From positions 1,177,142 through 1,233,469 of the forward strand of contig BFEA01000469.1 in the NCBI GenBank assembly GCA_003427395.1: DNA of 56,328 nt, given 5' to 3'. The stretch comes from Chara braunii. Lineage: Eukaryota; Streptophyta; Charophyceae; Charales; Characeae. The translations under genes were made by a program, and so were the position numbers. The notes beneath the pieces were generated by a model, which was given only the letters and a program-made list of their open reading frames with translations, was not told where the DNA came from and did not search any database. This document shows positions 19,619 through 29,524 of this stretch, piece after piece (the first letter of the stretch is position 1; every line of letters starts with the position of its first letter).

Positions 19619-21883
19619 AGGAGGTTAGTTGAGATTACCATATAGAAGATAATTTGCATAAGGCTTACGGGTTTAGTCTTGGGCGTTGGCCTGTCTTATG
19701 TTACAGGCCGGTTTGATCAATCTGATTCAGGACTTGAGCTAGTCCACCTTGATCCTGCAAGGATCATCATCTGTTATCACTGATAACAGGTCGGTTGCCG
19801 ATTCATCGGTTTGCGAATCAATTCCTACTCGCTCCCCATACTCAACCTAAAAGGCTTTAGCCCTGGTGATCTTCTTGTTTGTCAAGGGTTTCACCCAGAC
19901 TTTTATTGAATGGCCATTTAACAGAGGTTCTGAGTATTTATTTAAGGTTGGTTGGCTGGAGGTTGGGGCTTGCATGGCTAAAGCGAGGGGTATTAGTATA
20001 GGAACTAGTTGGAGTTGACTCCGTGTAGTGTGTGGACTCTTGTCTGACCTTTGATGTGATTGCATGTATGTTCAGAGACTTGGGGTTTTGGTTGAGCAGC
20101 CTTGCCGTCGCGTATATATGTATGGTTAGAAGGAGACCCACGATGACTGTGAGAAGTGATCGTCACATAATTATCCCCCTCGTGTATATGTATGTGCGAC
20201 TGTATGTGTACCTACGTGAGGAATTAGCGCGGCCTGAAGTGCTCGCGCAGTAAGGGCCTCGAGCCTAGCACGAGAGGGGTTTTTTCTTTAATAAACGATA
20301 AAAGTGCTCGTTTCCCTTCCTTGTTGCGATTTATCTTGGTGGAACGATAAAGTTCCGGGCGGAAGTGCTAGCGTGTCGCTGGTGATGCACCAGAAAACTC
20401 ACCACCGCTCCAAACCCCTTCCTGCCCTAGGGGTCGTCTTGCCCCGCACCCGTTGGGACACCTTAGGGTGAAGAAGGCGGGAAGGCCCTCAGGTCGGTTT
20501 TGCGCCAGCTAAAGGGCAACCCCATTTTGATCGCACTTCAGCCAACGCCTGAGCGTTGAAGGTGACCCCTTTGGCTCAGAATAGGCCATTTGGGTATGGG
20601 CACTACATAATGCGCGACCATCGCAGTTACTCGTGTAGAGCTGCATAGCGAGATAGTATGTGTAAGTCCAGCGCCCTCGCGATCTTATACTTAGTTCGCG
20701 CTCGGCACTCGTCGCATCCCGCATTAAAAGAGTTATGGGTCAGGCGGCGAGACCACGAGCGCGATACGGCCAGTAAACTTGGGGTTTTGGTAACTTGAAG
20801 CGGCACGTGGGTGGAGGACTAGCCCCGGTCAGCCTATGGGAGTCCGTGTACGGGCCTTATTATCCCGGACGTCGGGTAGCCTATGGGTAGGATTCCGGAC
20901 CTCCTCCGCGCGCGCGTCGTTTGGGCTTACCCACCCCCTTCCATTTTAGAAGGCCATCAACTAAATGGGGGTTGGAATGAGTTTCCTTTTTGCGTTTTCA
21001 TGGATTGACGTTATAGTCCGTGGCGGCCGTCAAAGTCAAACCCCTTGATGTTCGACCGCCACGACAGCTTAAAGTTGTCTACTCAACCCCTCTGCACAGG
21101 GTGCAGAAGAGGGTGTGGTCTTCAACCGCGCATGACAGTTGTCCAGCGTCGAGAGATTAACCCTCAAGGCGCGTGTCAGCCGACACTTGAGTGTCGAATG
21201 TGACCCTCGAGATTAACGAGGACCGCATGGATGTGGGTACCATATAGTTCGCCATCACTACGACCGTTTGCGCAAGTTTGCATCTCGAGTCAAATGTGAG
21301 TAGCCCTGCGTCTGCGCGATTTTTATATTAAAGTCTCGCGCGCGATGCCCACCCGATTTCTGCGTCGAAGGGTGATGGGACGGTTACTGAGGGGCTAGGG
21401 GCGTCGTTGCGTTGTTTGTGCCATGTCGTTCTGTGTGTGTATGTGTGTGTGTGCGTTCCCTTTGTGTTCGTAGAGTAGTGTATGAGTGGTAAGTGGGATA
21501 CGTCCTAGCCAACCGGCGACGAACCGCCCTTGGGACTTCAGCCCCCCAAGGTGTCGGTCCGCGTGCGGGTCCGATAGGCGTGCTACTGCGCGTACCCCCT
21601 ATGCTATAGCAATTGAGTAGCTTTCGTACTGTGAACTGGTAGCTCGGCGGGGATACGCCCACCGAAGGGAGGTGACAACTCCCGTAAGGTGGAGGTAAGT
21701 TGTGCCTCGCGTAGGCCCTATCCTGTCGTAGGGGCTCGCCAGAGGTATGGCTGGCGCACTCGGCCGGAGCAGCCTAAGGAAGCTTCATGTGTGTGTTCGT
21801 GACGAGGTTGGTCCAACTCCTGCGTGACGAGGCCGAGAGGGTCCCGCGCTGCCACGAGCGGTGCCGGACCGATGCGCTCGACA
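19619..21883 (+). repeat. Right LTR of element 1 (part with a visible left copy)
   Basis: Direct repeat of 1-2290, ending CTCGACA at 21883. No PBS follows, as expected for a 3' LTR. From 21884 the sequence aligns with 47695 onward, so 21883/21884 is the exact insertion edge. The target-site duplication would begin GCGTG, but the left edge is outside the window. Confidence 0.85.
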
Positions 21884-22263
21884 GCGTGTAGCATCCCGGA
21901 GTAACGGATGTGAATGGCAATGCTTCGCTTTTGTCGAAGCCGCTGGAACGTGCGGATTTGGGGACACTAAGGTTCTACCTTATTTAGCAGCCGCACAATT
22001 CAGGTTCTAAGTGGGCTGAAAAGAGTGGCCGCGCTAGATGTTTTAGCCACGGTATGAAGGAAATAGAAGGTCGGGCCATGAGGTTTAATCCGTACGGAGG
22101 GCCTGATACCTTTCCGTGGTCGACCACGAGCCGCCAAACCAAGCCACAAGGTTGGGCCACCTGTTGAGTCGACCGACAATGAGGCTAGAGGTGAGGCAGG
22201 CCGAGCCTGCCCAACTATGGTAGGCGGGCCTACGGGCAGGCAACTCTTCTTATAGAAGAGTTG

Positions 22264-22373
22264 CGGGCTTAGGTCTTGTGATAGGAGCTAGCCCAATAGG
22301 TACCACCATCTGACTTTCACCCTGCAGATTCACGGATCGAGCCCGGCCGCACGTAGTCTACTGGGTTAGCTCA
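22264..22373 (+). ncRNA. tRNA-like hairpin segment (SINE-head type)
   Basis: GAGCTAGCCCAATAGGTACC resembles a pol III A box region and GGATCGAGCCC resembles a B box. The outer arms GAGCTAGCCCAATAG and CTACTGGGTTAGCTC pair. A parallel copy is at 48069-48170, and a third relative with the better B box GGATCGAATCC is at 32466-32545. This is a tRNA-derived repeat, not a functional tRNA: no clear anticodon arm. Confidence 0.45.
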
Positions 22374-22441
22374 TTTTGGAGCTGCCCCTTTAGACGCTTG
22401 AAGTGACGTGGTCAATTTCGACCCCCCGATCTCAGCAAAAG

Positions 22442-22503
22442 GACATAGCTCTGCGTAAGGATGACACCCATAAATCAAGAAATGATCCTTTTTTTTTTTT
22501 TTT
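22442..22503 (+). ncRNA. U6 snRNA 3'-half relic followed by a T run
   Basis: GACATAGCTCTGCGTAAGG, ATGACACCCATAAATC and AAGAAATGATCC follow the order of the U6 3' half and run into 15 T, like the U6 pol III terminator. The copy at 48261-48340 is closer to U6 (CCCTGCGCAAGAATGACACG). The U6 5' half lies downstream rather than upstream. Confidence 0.7.
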
Positions 22504-22615
22504 CCTGCGGGATTCGAACTCGGGTCCTCGACTTGGAAGGGCGTGGCTGAAAAGCCACGCGGGGATCTGTGAACTGGCCGTTGGCATAAGCCAATGGGAA
22601 AAGACTAGAGAAAAA
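22504..22615 (-). ncRNA. Minus-strand tRNA-like piece whose poly(A) would be the T run
   Basis: On the minus strand GGACCCGAGTTCGAATCCCG is a good T-arm or B-box sequence, with GTGGCTTTTCAGCCAC as a stem-loop upstream and TTGGCTTATGCC further upstream. It ends next to the T run (A run on this strand), as a tRNA-derived SINE would. The counterpart is at 48341-48445. Confidence 0.4.
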
Positions 22616-22886
22616 AAAAAGAAAAGAAAAAACTAAAATGAACTAAATGCGATTACAGGTGGCGCACCCTAGACTGCCTGGGGCGTTTAGATCCGCAATG
22701 CGCCTGACGGTGCCCGTTTTCAACGGGCAACCGTTTTTTTACAGATAGGGAGTTCTGATTATTTTTTTATTTTTTTTTCTAGATTTTGTTTAGATTTCTT
22801 TTAGATTGCTTTTTGAGATTTTGTTTATTTTTATTTTTTCTCTTTTTCTTTCTTTTGGTGTCTTCAGATGTGAACGAGGACTCATT

Positions 22887-22960
22887 CGTCTGTTGGGGCA
22901 TCCATGAAATTGGAACGATATAGAGAAATTTAGCATGGCCCTTGCGCAAGGAATGAGCAC
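22887..22960 (+). ncRNA. U6 snRNA 5'-half relic
   Basis: GTTGGGGCATCCATGAAATT, GGAACGATATAGAGAAATTT and AGCATGGCCCTTGCGCAAGG follow U6 from its 5' stem through the ACAGAGA box (ATAGAGAA) and AGC triad, then diverge. The copy at 48746-48820 has the better GGGGACATCCGTTAAATTGG and ACAGAGA. It lies about 400 bp downstream of the U6 3' half, so the two halves are in swapped order. Confidence 0.7.
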
Positions 22961-23166
22961 CCGTTCGTTTCGTACAAGCGAGGCAAAGAAAAAAGAAAAG
23001 AAAAACTTGACTGAGCAAACTATTTCGTCGGGGTTCCACCAAGTCATCAAGGGGAAGGGCCCCAAAAAATGGATTTGTCGCGGGTCGCTGCTACATCCGG
23101 ACGTGGGTCTTGGGGTCTCTCACTTGAGTGACGACGAACCATCTGCACGTGCCTCAGGTGAGTCCG

Positions 23167-23194
23167 TTTTTTTTTTTTTTTTTTTTTTTTTTTT
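23167..23194 (+). repeat. Poly(T) tract of 28 bases
   Basis: Uninterrupted T run at the end of a structured-looking stretch in R1. The counterpart at 49026-49059 has 34 T. It could be a pol III terminator or a minus-strand poly(A) tail. Confidence 0.6.
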
Positions 23195-23761
23195 GAATTT
23201 TTAGCCCCCCCCCTTCCATGAGTTACGTGGTCGTGGACTGTTGCGCCTGTTCGTATTTGAGAATGGGCAGCAGCTGTCAAATGGCCGCGCGAACTTGGCT
23301 CTGATGGAGCCTAGGTACTGGCACGTTTCAGAAGAGCGGGGGTAGAGGGGGAAAAGGGGAAAAGATGGAAAGGAAAGTAAGTGACGGCCACGTACGTGGC
23401 CGCGGGTCTAGGATGGATGCAAGGGAGGAAAATAAGAGGTAAGGGAGGAAAGAGGGAGCGGGCGCGAATATGGTCGCGACCGTGGAACAGATGCAGCCCC
23501 TAGAAGGTTCTAGGGGCTGATGGGACTGTGCCTTTTTAGTTGAACATGCAGTCCTGAAATGGCTTGATACAACCATTTTGGGCTGCGTCTGGCCACGGGG
23601 GAAGGGCCAGTCTCCGCCAGATGCATCATGAAGGCCTGGAACTTGGTTCCCCTAAGGGAACATCAAGATTTCCAGACTTTGATCTCGTCTTTGATCAAGG
23701 GCCAGACCCTAATCCGAGTTTTGGCTGAGGGCAAAGCTGCTGCCCTCTGCCCTTGGCTGGC

Positions 23762-23768
23762 TATAAAA
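23762..23768 (+). promoter_or_regulatory. TATA box in R1 copy 1
   Basis: GGCTATAAAAGAAGTCAGCA is a strong TATA box and is conserved at 49614-49620 in copy 2. Transcription would start near 23795 and run rightward through a non-coding leader. Confidence 0.5.
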
Positions 23769-25042
23769 GAAGTCAGCAACCAGCCAGCCAGCATTCATTC
23801 GTGGTTGATGCTGCTGGCATTCCACTTGATTGAGTGTGGGCTGCTGGAGGAGAGGCTGCTGGCTGGATTAGAGAGTTAAGTGAGGCAAAGTGTTGGCGGT
23901 CTGCAGAAGCACTTAGAGGAGGAGGAGAGAGGCAGCCATAGCTGAAGGTTGGGAGCTTTTGGCCGCACCTTTGTGCTTGTGTTGCAGGTCTGAAGGGAGG
24001 TTATAGCCGTGAGGCTGCGGCAAGCTTGGATCGTGTGGCGAGGGGCCCACGACGGGGAGGTGCTGCCTGACAACCTACGTGGAGGCAAGGGATTGTGAGT
24101 GGGAGGCTGCACCGCTGTACTTTTGAAAGGAGGTGCTGCCGGAATTGTGCGGCGCAACAGTGAATGTTTTCTGCGACATTATATTTGACAGCGTTTTAAG
24201 GGGAGGTGTTGTCAAAATTGCGCGGCGCGGCTGGCGAAGGTTTTTTTTTACTGGCGGGTTTTGGATCTGCGGCGGTGATTGTTTGGCATGGTGCTCAGTG
24301 GTGTGGCTATTTTTGGTATAGCACTACGGCATTGACGCCGGGGGGTGCTGTTAGTTTTGGATGAGCGTTGCGATTCAGATTTACATTTTTGGATGATCAT
24401 TTGGTGGTGCAGCGGCAACGTGGAGCCACTTGGGACCCAAATTGGGACCAAGAGAGTGGGGATTGAGACTGAAATAAGTATTGTGGCAGACATTTGGTGA
24501 TTAGACTTGGTAATTGTTGGAGGTTGGATTGGTGACTGAGGTGGCGCTATTCTTGGTGGGCGGGGTGTCACTGGCACTGTAGTGGGACCACGTGGGACTT
24601 GAAAGTGAGAGCACCCTCCTCGAGGGCTATATCGCGCCAGTCGTAGTGAGTGGCACCTGTGTCAGTGGTGACACCTGAAGGAGGATGCAGATTATCTTTT
24701 GTGAACGGTCACAACGTGAGTTGTGTGGCCGAGCTCTTTTGAAAGAATACTTAGTTTTCTTGAGTGAGCCGTTTTTAACTTCACTCAAGGTCAGTTGCAA
24801 CTCAGCTTCCCTTACACACCTGTGCGAACCCACACTTTGCATGACCTTGCTTGGATTCAGGGAAAAGGTAGGGTAAAGTGTGTGATGTCATGCATGTGGG
24901 AGGGGGTTGACTTTGGTTGGGGTATGGACGATTTTGGGTTGTTGCTTCTGTTTGGTTATGCAAGTGGGTTATTGAATGCATGTGAGAAGGGATCGGCATT
25001 ATGCTTGTTCAAGGAATGATGAGAATGTTTGCCTTTCTGAGG

Positions 25043-25807
25043 AATCTGGTCATACACAGCGTCGCCATCCGGAACACTGCACCCCACATGTCAAAGTCTA
25101 ACGGGCTGGTAGAGAACGGGAATAGGGTGATTAAGATGACATTGCGGCGAAACATAGCGGCACAGGATCCAAGGCCCTGGCCCGATATCGTAGACCACAT
25201 CTTGGCGGTCCATCGAGGAACGCCTCACGAATCGACGGGTCTAACCCCCTTCCAATTACGAACCAATAGCGTAGCCTGCGTGTCGATACCGAGCCTCCCC
25301 GACGAATCTACGTTGAGCCGACGGCCTACGAGAGCCCCGGCTCGGGACAAGGCCAAGCGACACTTGGAACTGATGGAACGGTCCCTCCCCAGGCTGACTC
25401 GAAAACGGCAGCGGATGACTGAGTTGACCCACGAACGACAGGTCCGCAGTTATGAGGCCCGGAATGGGAATGCAGGTCCACGGCCCCAGTACAAATTAGG
25501 GGACAAGGTGCAGGTAAGGAAATGTGCTCGTGAAGGGAAGATAGCGCCACGATTCTTNGGGCTATTCCGTATGATCGAGCTCGGCCCGAACAGAGTGAAC
25601 ACCGTGCGGCTCGTGCCGGAGGTCTCGGGCAGCCGATCGGCTCGACCGATTNTCCGCCACGTGTCTTACCTGCTTCCTCTCCCTTCCTCTCCATCTCCAC
25701 CTTCGCCTGCTTCCTCCTACGATACCAAGGAAGACGACGACTGCCTAGCCTCTCCTTCTATGTCCCTCTCTCTTCTTGACACTCCGTCCCCGCCATCATC
25801 GCCATGA
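25043..25807 (+). pseudogene. Integrase C-terminal fragment of a second LTR-element lineage
   Basis: Open for about 255 codons up to TGA at 25805, with two N calls. SKSNGLVENGNRVIKMTL holds the last catalytic Glu of a retroviral-type integrase. HRGTPHESTGLTPFQL is the usual following block. YKLGDKVQVRK and PRFxGLFRMIELGPN form a GPY/F-like module. A Ser/Pro-rich tail follows. The zinc finger and both catalytic Asp are missing. It starts exactly where R1 copy 1 loses similarity to copy 2, so it arrived by insertion or recombination. It is clearly different from the element 1 integrase. Confidence 0.75.
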
Positions 25808-26693
25808 GTTTTCCTACTGAGCAAGTTCTCAGCAGGCATATGNTGGCGCCACGGGGCAATATCTCGTTAATCAGGCATGTGCATCATCCACGAATCAGTC
25901 TCGACGTTCTTCGATTCACGCAGTTCTTCAGCACTGCATGTATATAGGCGGCGNCGGAATTCCGCTTTNTGGTCNCCAACAGCAGGGCGCAGGTGCTGGC
26001 CGAAGCATCGNCCNATCGGCGACTTTCAGCACCGGGAACCTGCCACGTGTCGACGGTGGTCTTCTTCAGCGGGAACATCAACGCGACGGACTCCACGGAG
26101 CATACGGCCATCCTGGTGTCATTAAGGGAGTGGGGAGAAGAGTTGGCGAGGGCGTGGAGCNGATTGCTTGTGCGGCGCGGGGAAAACGTCGTCAATACTG
26201 ATAGTGTTGACGTCGGCAGCATCCGCACCCGCCCGCACGAGCCGGAAGTTGTCCTCCCTGCGCTTGTCCCCTTCTCGCGCCCCCAATGAACCGCTCTCAC
26301 TTCTCCACCTTTAGTCTCCCCTCTGCCTTTCCCACCTTCTGGCAGTCAGCCATCCATCCCCGCCTCTCCTTNTGCATACGGCCGCTTTCTGTGCCACTCG
26401 TCAAGCCGTCGCAGTGGGAAATTTGGTGTGAGCATTACTCTGCTCTCTCGCTGTGCCTAGTGGAGGTGAATCTGACGTGGACTCGGGATAGTGAACACCG
26501 CGTTGGGAGAGAGGGTGTAGAACTGATGATCATCCAGGTTTGGAGGACGGAGGTGGAGGGAGAGTTTATGGGGTTTGTCTTCGGAGCGGTGGAGCCAGGC
26601 CATCGGCAAACGATCGTGTGGGAGCTCCCGGTCCCCTTTGCGCAGCTGTTGGATGACCTTCCCCTCGACATCGTGTCACATTGCGACGAAAGT
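25808..26693 (+). other. Unrecognised region with weak ORFs inside R1 copy 1
   Basis: The open frames 25993-26289 and 26286-26837 (plus) read like protein in part (VELMIIQVWRTEVEG, FAQLLDDLPLDIVSHCDES). They overlap in different frames and contain N calls. I do not recognise a family. The second runs into the R1 block at 26694, so its end is not native. Possibly part of the element that supplied the integrase fragment. Confidence 0.3.
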
Positions 26694-27295
26694 TACCTTT
26701 ATCTTATTTTTCTTTCGTCTAAGTCAAAACTCAGTCGGAGTATAAGAAAACGTCTACACCTCGTAATTGGGGTTCCTTCTCTCTATGAGGCATCCGGGGC
26801 AGGGGTTCGTTGCTTTAAGAGTCGGCCCTGTTATTGACCCGGAGTGGACCGTCTAACTGGGGAATACCATGTTGTATCGCGGTGGAGCCAGCCCAACTTC
26901 TGAGATATGAACAATGTGTTCGGACGAGGAGAAGGGGTATTCCAAACCACTTTCTAGAGGGTAGGATGTCATGTGGTAAGGGTAGTCGTTTCTCATACTT
27001 CTAGGTGGTGGACGACTGAATTCAACACCTTCTTTGGGTGGTCGTCTTAGGCGTCACCACTGTATGGGGGACTGGAGCCAAGAGAAGCTTAGTTCATGTT
27101 CGAATAATGTTAAAGGAGTGTAAGGAGGCACTACTCTCGTGGTAGGACCGTGACACAAGAATCACGGTCCAGGGAGGGAAAGAGAGTTGAGTATAGAGTT
27201 GATATATATAGATTTAATATGACAAAGTTATTATTTGTCATTCAGATGTCTGCAGGAGCAGTGATCCTTCGATCGTTCAGTACGCAAGAGGCGGC
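26694..27295 (+). repeat. R1 copy 1, block 2
   Basis: Collinear with 51071-51666. It includes a 9-bp-stem hairpin, GGACCGTGA-CACAAGAA-TCACGGTCC, at about 27144-27169. Copy 2 has one mismatch in the stem. Non-coding except for its last 75 bp, where an ORF starts. Confidence 0.7.
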
Positions 27296-27750
27296 TATAG
27301 AATGGATGGCAGTGCCGACACGATCACATGCCGGCATGATACGAAAAGGACGCTTGGTCTATAATCTGCTCGAATTTTTTTCGGAACGGGATGAACCACT
27401 GTTTTTGGATGGAAGTGTGAGGAGTTCACCACGGGATTATATTTTCTTAATAGAGCATGAACAACATATCGTACGGTATGAATTTGTGCCTCCTAATCAA
27501 ATCTCGAGATTACGGACACATGAATCTCGTCGTAATTCATGAAGTAAATCCCGTTCGAAAAGACATTTCTGAGATTAGAGGAATGTTTCTCTATATTGTA
27601 TTATGGTTGAATGACCAGCAAGGACCATTCAGTCTCCTTCATCATGTGAGACAGGTGCGAGCGAATAGATTTTATATTTTTCGCTTTGAACGTCTTAACG
27701 TCATCACGTTCAATTACGAGGCTTTTAAAATCTGGAAACGTCTTTTCTAA
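27219..27750 (+). pseudogene. Unrecognised two-frame ORF
   Basis: ATG at 27219, or 27246 right after a possible acceptor CATTCAG. The frame is open to 27542 and reads AVILRSFSTQEAAIEW, VYNLLEFFSERDEPLF and DYIFLIEHEQHIVRYEF. A second frame (about 27520-27750) continues with plausible protein (DISEIRGMFLYIVLWLNDQ, RANRFYIFRFERLNVITFNY), so an indel near 27500-27540 is likely. It is rich in aromatic and charged residues and predicted globular. No known motif. The upstream R1 block could act as promoter or leader. Confidence 0.35.
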
Positions 27751-27792
27751 CAGGCGACTCTTTCAGGTGTGCAGATAACTACCGGAAGACAG

Positions 27793-27856
27793 GATCTTAC
27801 TCAGGCCAGATATCTGCTGATTCGGATCTTACTCAGGTCAGATATCTGCTGGTTCG
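27793..27856 (+). repeat. Tandem 32-bp duplication
   Basis: Two adjacent 32-bp copies differing at two bases (unit begins GATCTTACTCAGGCCAGATA). It separates the ORF above from the next open stretch. Confidence 0.85.
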
Positions 27857-27864
27857 CTACACTA

Positions 27865-28255
27865 TGGACGAGGAGCTGATCCGACGCGCGGAGCGACTAT
27901 TACTGGTTCGAGATGAAGCACCCACACGTTGGGTTGGTTTTGTTGGATTGCTTAGGGATGGGCTATGATTTTTTTCTAACTTGCGCGCGGATGTTCGTGC
28001 CAATGTGGCCCGACTTCCAGAAGAATTTCATGGACATACTTTGTATTTCCATTGCGCGATTAACCTCCAATGCATTTCTCGGATCATTGTGAGTGTTAAA
28101 ATTACCCTGTCCGGAGAGCGCTACGGCATTATCTGAATTAAGGACACCACGACTAGGCACCTTTTTCGAATGCGACAGCTGTTTCGCGCCATAGTTTGGA
28201 GACTAGCTTCGCGGATGACTTCTCTCTATGGTACCTGAACAGTTCGGGTTAAACG
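27865..28255 (+). pseudogene. Unrecognised decayed ORF
   Basis: Reads MDEELIRRAERLLLVRDEAP, then WVGFVGLL, then ANVARLPEEFHGHTLYFHC, then LFRMRQLFRAIVWRLASRM, with in-frame TGA, TAA and TGA stops near 27966, 28135 and 28226. Composition is protein-like. No family recognised. It may belong to the same gene as 27219-27750. Confidence 0.3.
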
Positions 28256-28929
28256 GGGTGGACGCATTACCGCCTTAATTTTTTGACGACGATGAGCTGG
28301 CACGACTCGACCGGATAGAGGCTGAGGCCCGCGAGGGCCGACAGCTCTATCATGGCTAGGCCGCCATTATGAGTCAGGTGTCGTGGTGAGTTGTCCTTAT
28401 GGTAGGGTCACGTTTATTTGACTCTACACGAGTAATAATAGTAATTAAAAAAAAAAAAACAATCTTTTGTAGATAGGACCCACCAGATAGATAGTATCTG
28501 GATTACCCCGATGATTGCACTATCATACTTATGCATTGAGGGGTAATCACATGCATAAAGACGCATGTCAGAAGTAAATTGGAGATGATAGTGGTGGCGC
28601 GGTCAAATCGAGAGTTTAAACTTCAGCCAGGAACATATCACTTGTTGATCAGCATGGTAGCAGTGGAATTTGCTTGCAGAAACTATTCATGGCAAGTTCA
28701 ATAGGCGTGATGTAGGATGATCATTTCTAGCCTTTTCTTCAATTGATAATCTTCCATCTTGGAAACGGCGATATAAAAGTTTCTTCAGTCATACTGATTG
28801 AGAAGAATAACTTTGGCAAACCGGCTCATCAAGTCAAAGACCTGATCTCTGATAATTTTGATATAAGGTATATGAATTTAGTTGTGTTGTTTTCATAATG
28901 ATTGTTAAGGGACTATGATTATATCTAAG
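28256..28929 (+). other. AT-rich spacer
   Basis: No gene or RNA recognised; one short A run near 28448. Confidence 0.3.
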
Positions 28930-29409
28930 GGTTTCACGCTTGGTTGAGACCGTCCTAGTCGACTAACGTACGCTCCGAACTTGGGAGATCAGCGCCCTAC
29001 GGGACGAACGGCGTTCGGGTCCACTCGACGTTAACCAAACGTTTCCTATATTGCAGTGAGACTAGCAAACGCCCTCGAGTGACCTTCCTCTGCGACTGCA
29101 GGTAAAAACTTTCGCATGTGGGTCAGTAACTCGATAGGGATGCGCCCCTAAGGGTAGTGACAACCCGTTAGGAAAGGAAAGCTTATGCCTCGCGGAAACC
29201 TATCCTGTCGTAGGGGACCGTGGGATGTACAGCTAGCGCACCCGGCTAGAGAGGCGAAGGAGCGACTCGACCACGACTATCTTGGCGGCTCGCGGTATTA
29301 TTCTACATCTTTCCCGGATTGTCTCTTGGTTGTTTTGTTTAACTCCTGCATGACATGGCCGGGAGGGCTCCCGCGCTTTGCAAAAAGGTGGGAACCGATG
29401 TGCTCGACA
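28930..29409 (+). repeat. LTR relic 2 (U5 end)
   Basis: Aligns in pieces with the last part of the element 1 LTR: GACGAACGGCGTTCGGGTCC, CGCCCTCG..GACC, AACTCGATAGGGATGCGCCC, CTATCCTGTCGTAGGGGACC and GATGTGCTCGACA at the end. Identity is much lower than between the two element 1 LTRs, so this is another family member. An unrelated stretch near 29300-29330 is an extra insertion. Confidence 0.65.
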
Positions 29410-29411
29410 GG

Positions 29412-29429
29412 TGGCGCCGTTGCCGGGGA
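29412..29429 (+). other. PBS of LTR relic 2 (perfect tRNA-Asp match)
   Basis: TGGCGCCGTTGCCGGGGA, two bases after CTCGACA. It matches the tRNA-Asp(GUC) 3' end at all 18 positions. The internal region behind it is lost except about 25 bp; a LINE follows. Confidence 0.85.
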
Positions 29430-29493
29430 TGACGTTGTCCCTAGCAGAACGACACTTTTTTTTCTTTTTTTTTTTTCACCAAGGCTCTATCCG

Positions 29494-29500
<7 letters not shown>

Positions 29501-29524
<24 letters not shown>

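Larger units (their letters stand above)
1..21883 (+). mobile_element. Element 1: nested Ty3/gypsy-like LTR retrotransposon with an extra Gag-like ORF
   Basis: The order is LTR end, PBS, gag, protease, RT, RNase H, integrase, second Gag-like ORF, long non-coding tail, LTR. RT before integrase is the Ty3/gypsy order. The two LTR copies (1-2290 and 19619-21883) are near-identical over about 2.27 kb except for small indels, so they belong to one insertion. The left LTR runs off the window. Coding parts have several premature stops and frameshifts, so this copy cannot act alone. The distance from pol to the 3' LTR is very long, about 10 kb, and holds the second ORF plus palindrome arrays. The RT signature YIDDLAVK resembles a gypsy branch known from fungi and algae rather than common flowering-plant lineages; that placement is from memory. 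Confidence 0.85.
21884..25039 (+). repeat. R1 copy 1, block 1: large non-coding repeat with tRNA-like and U6-derived pieces
   Basis: Collinear with 47695-50882 at high identity over about 3.15 kb. Inside, in order: tRNA-like hairpin, U6 3' half, T run, minus-strand tRNA-like piece, U6 5' half, second T run, TATA box, then an A/G- and TGG-rich untranslated-looking tail. Its 5' end is cut by element 1. A TATA box and no coding capacity suggest an LTR or a non-autonomous element; I found no PBS at its end. Similarity to copy 2 stops abruptly at 25039. Confidence 0.75.
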
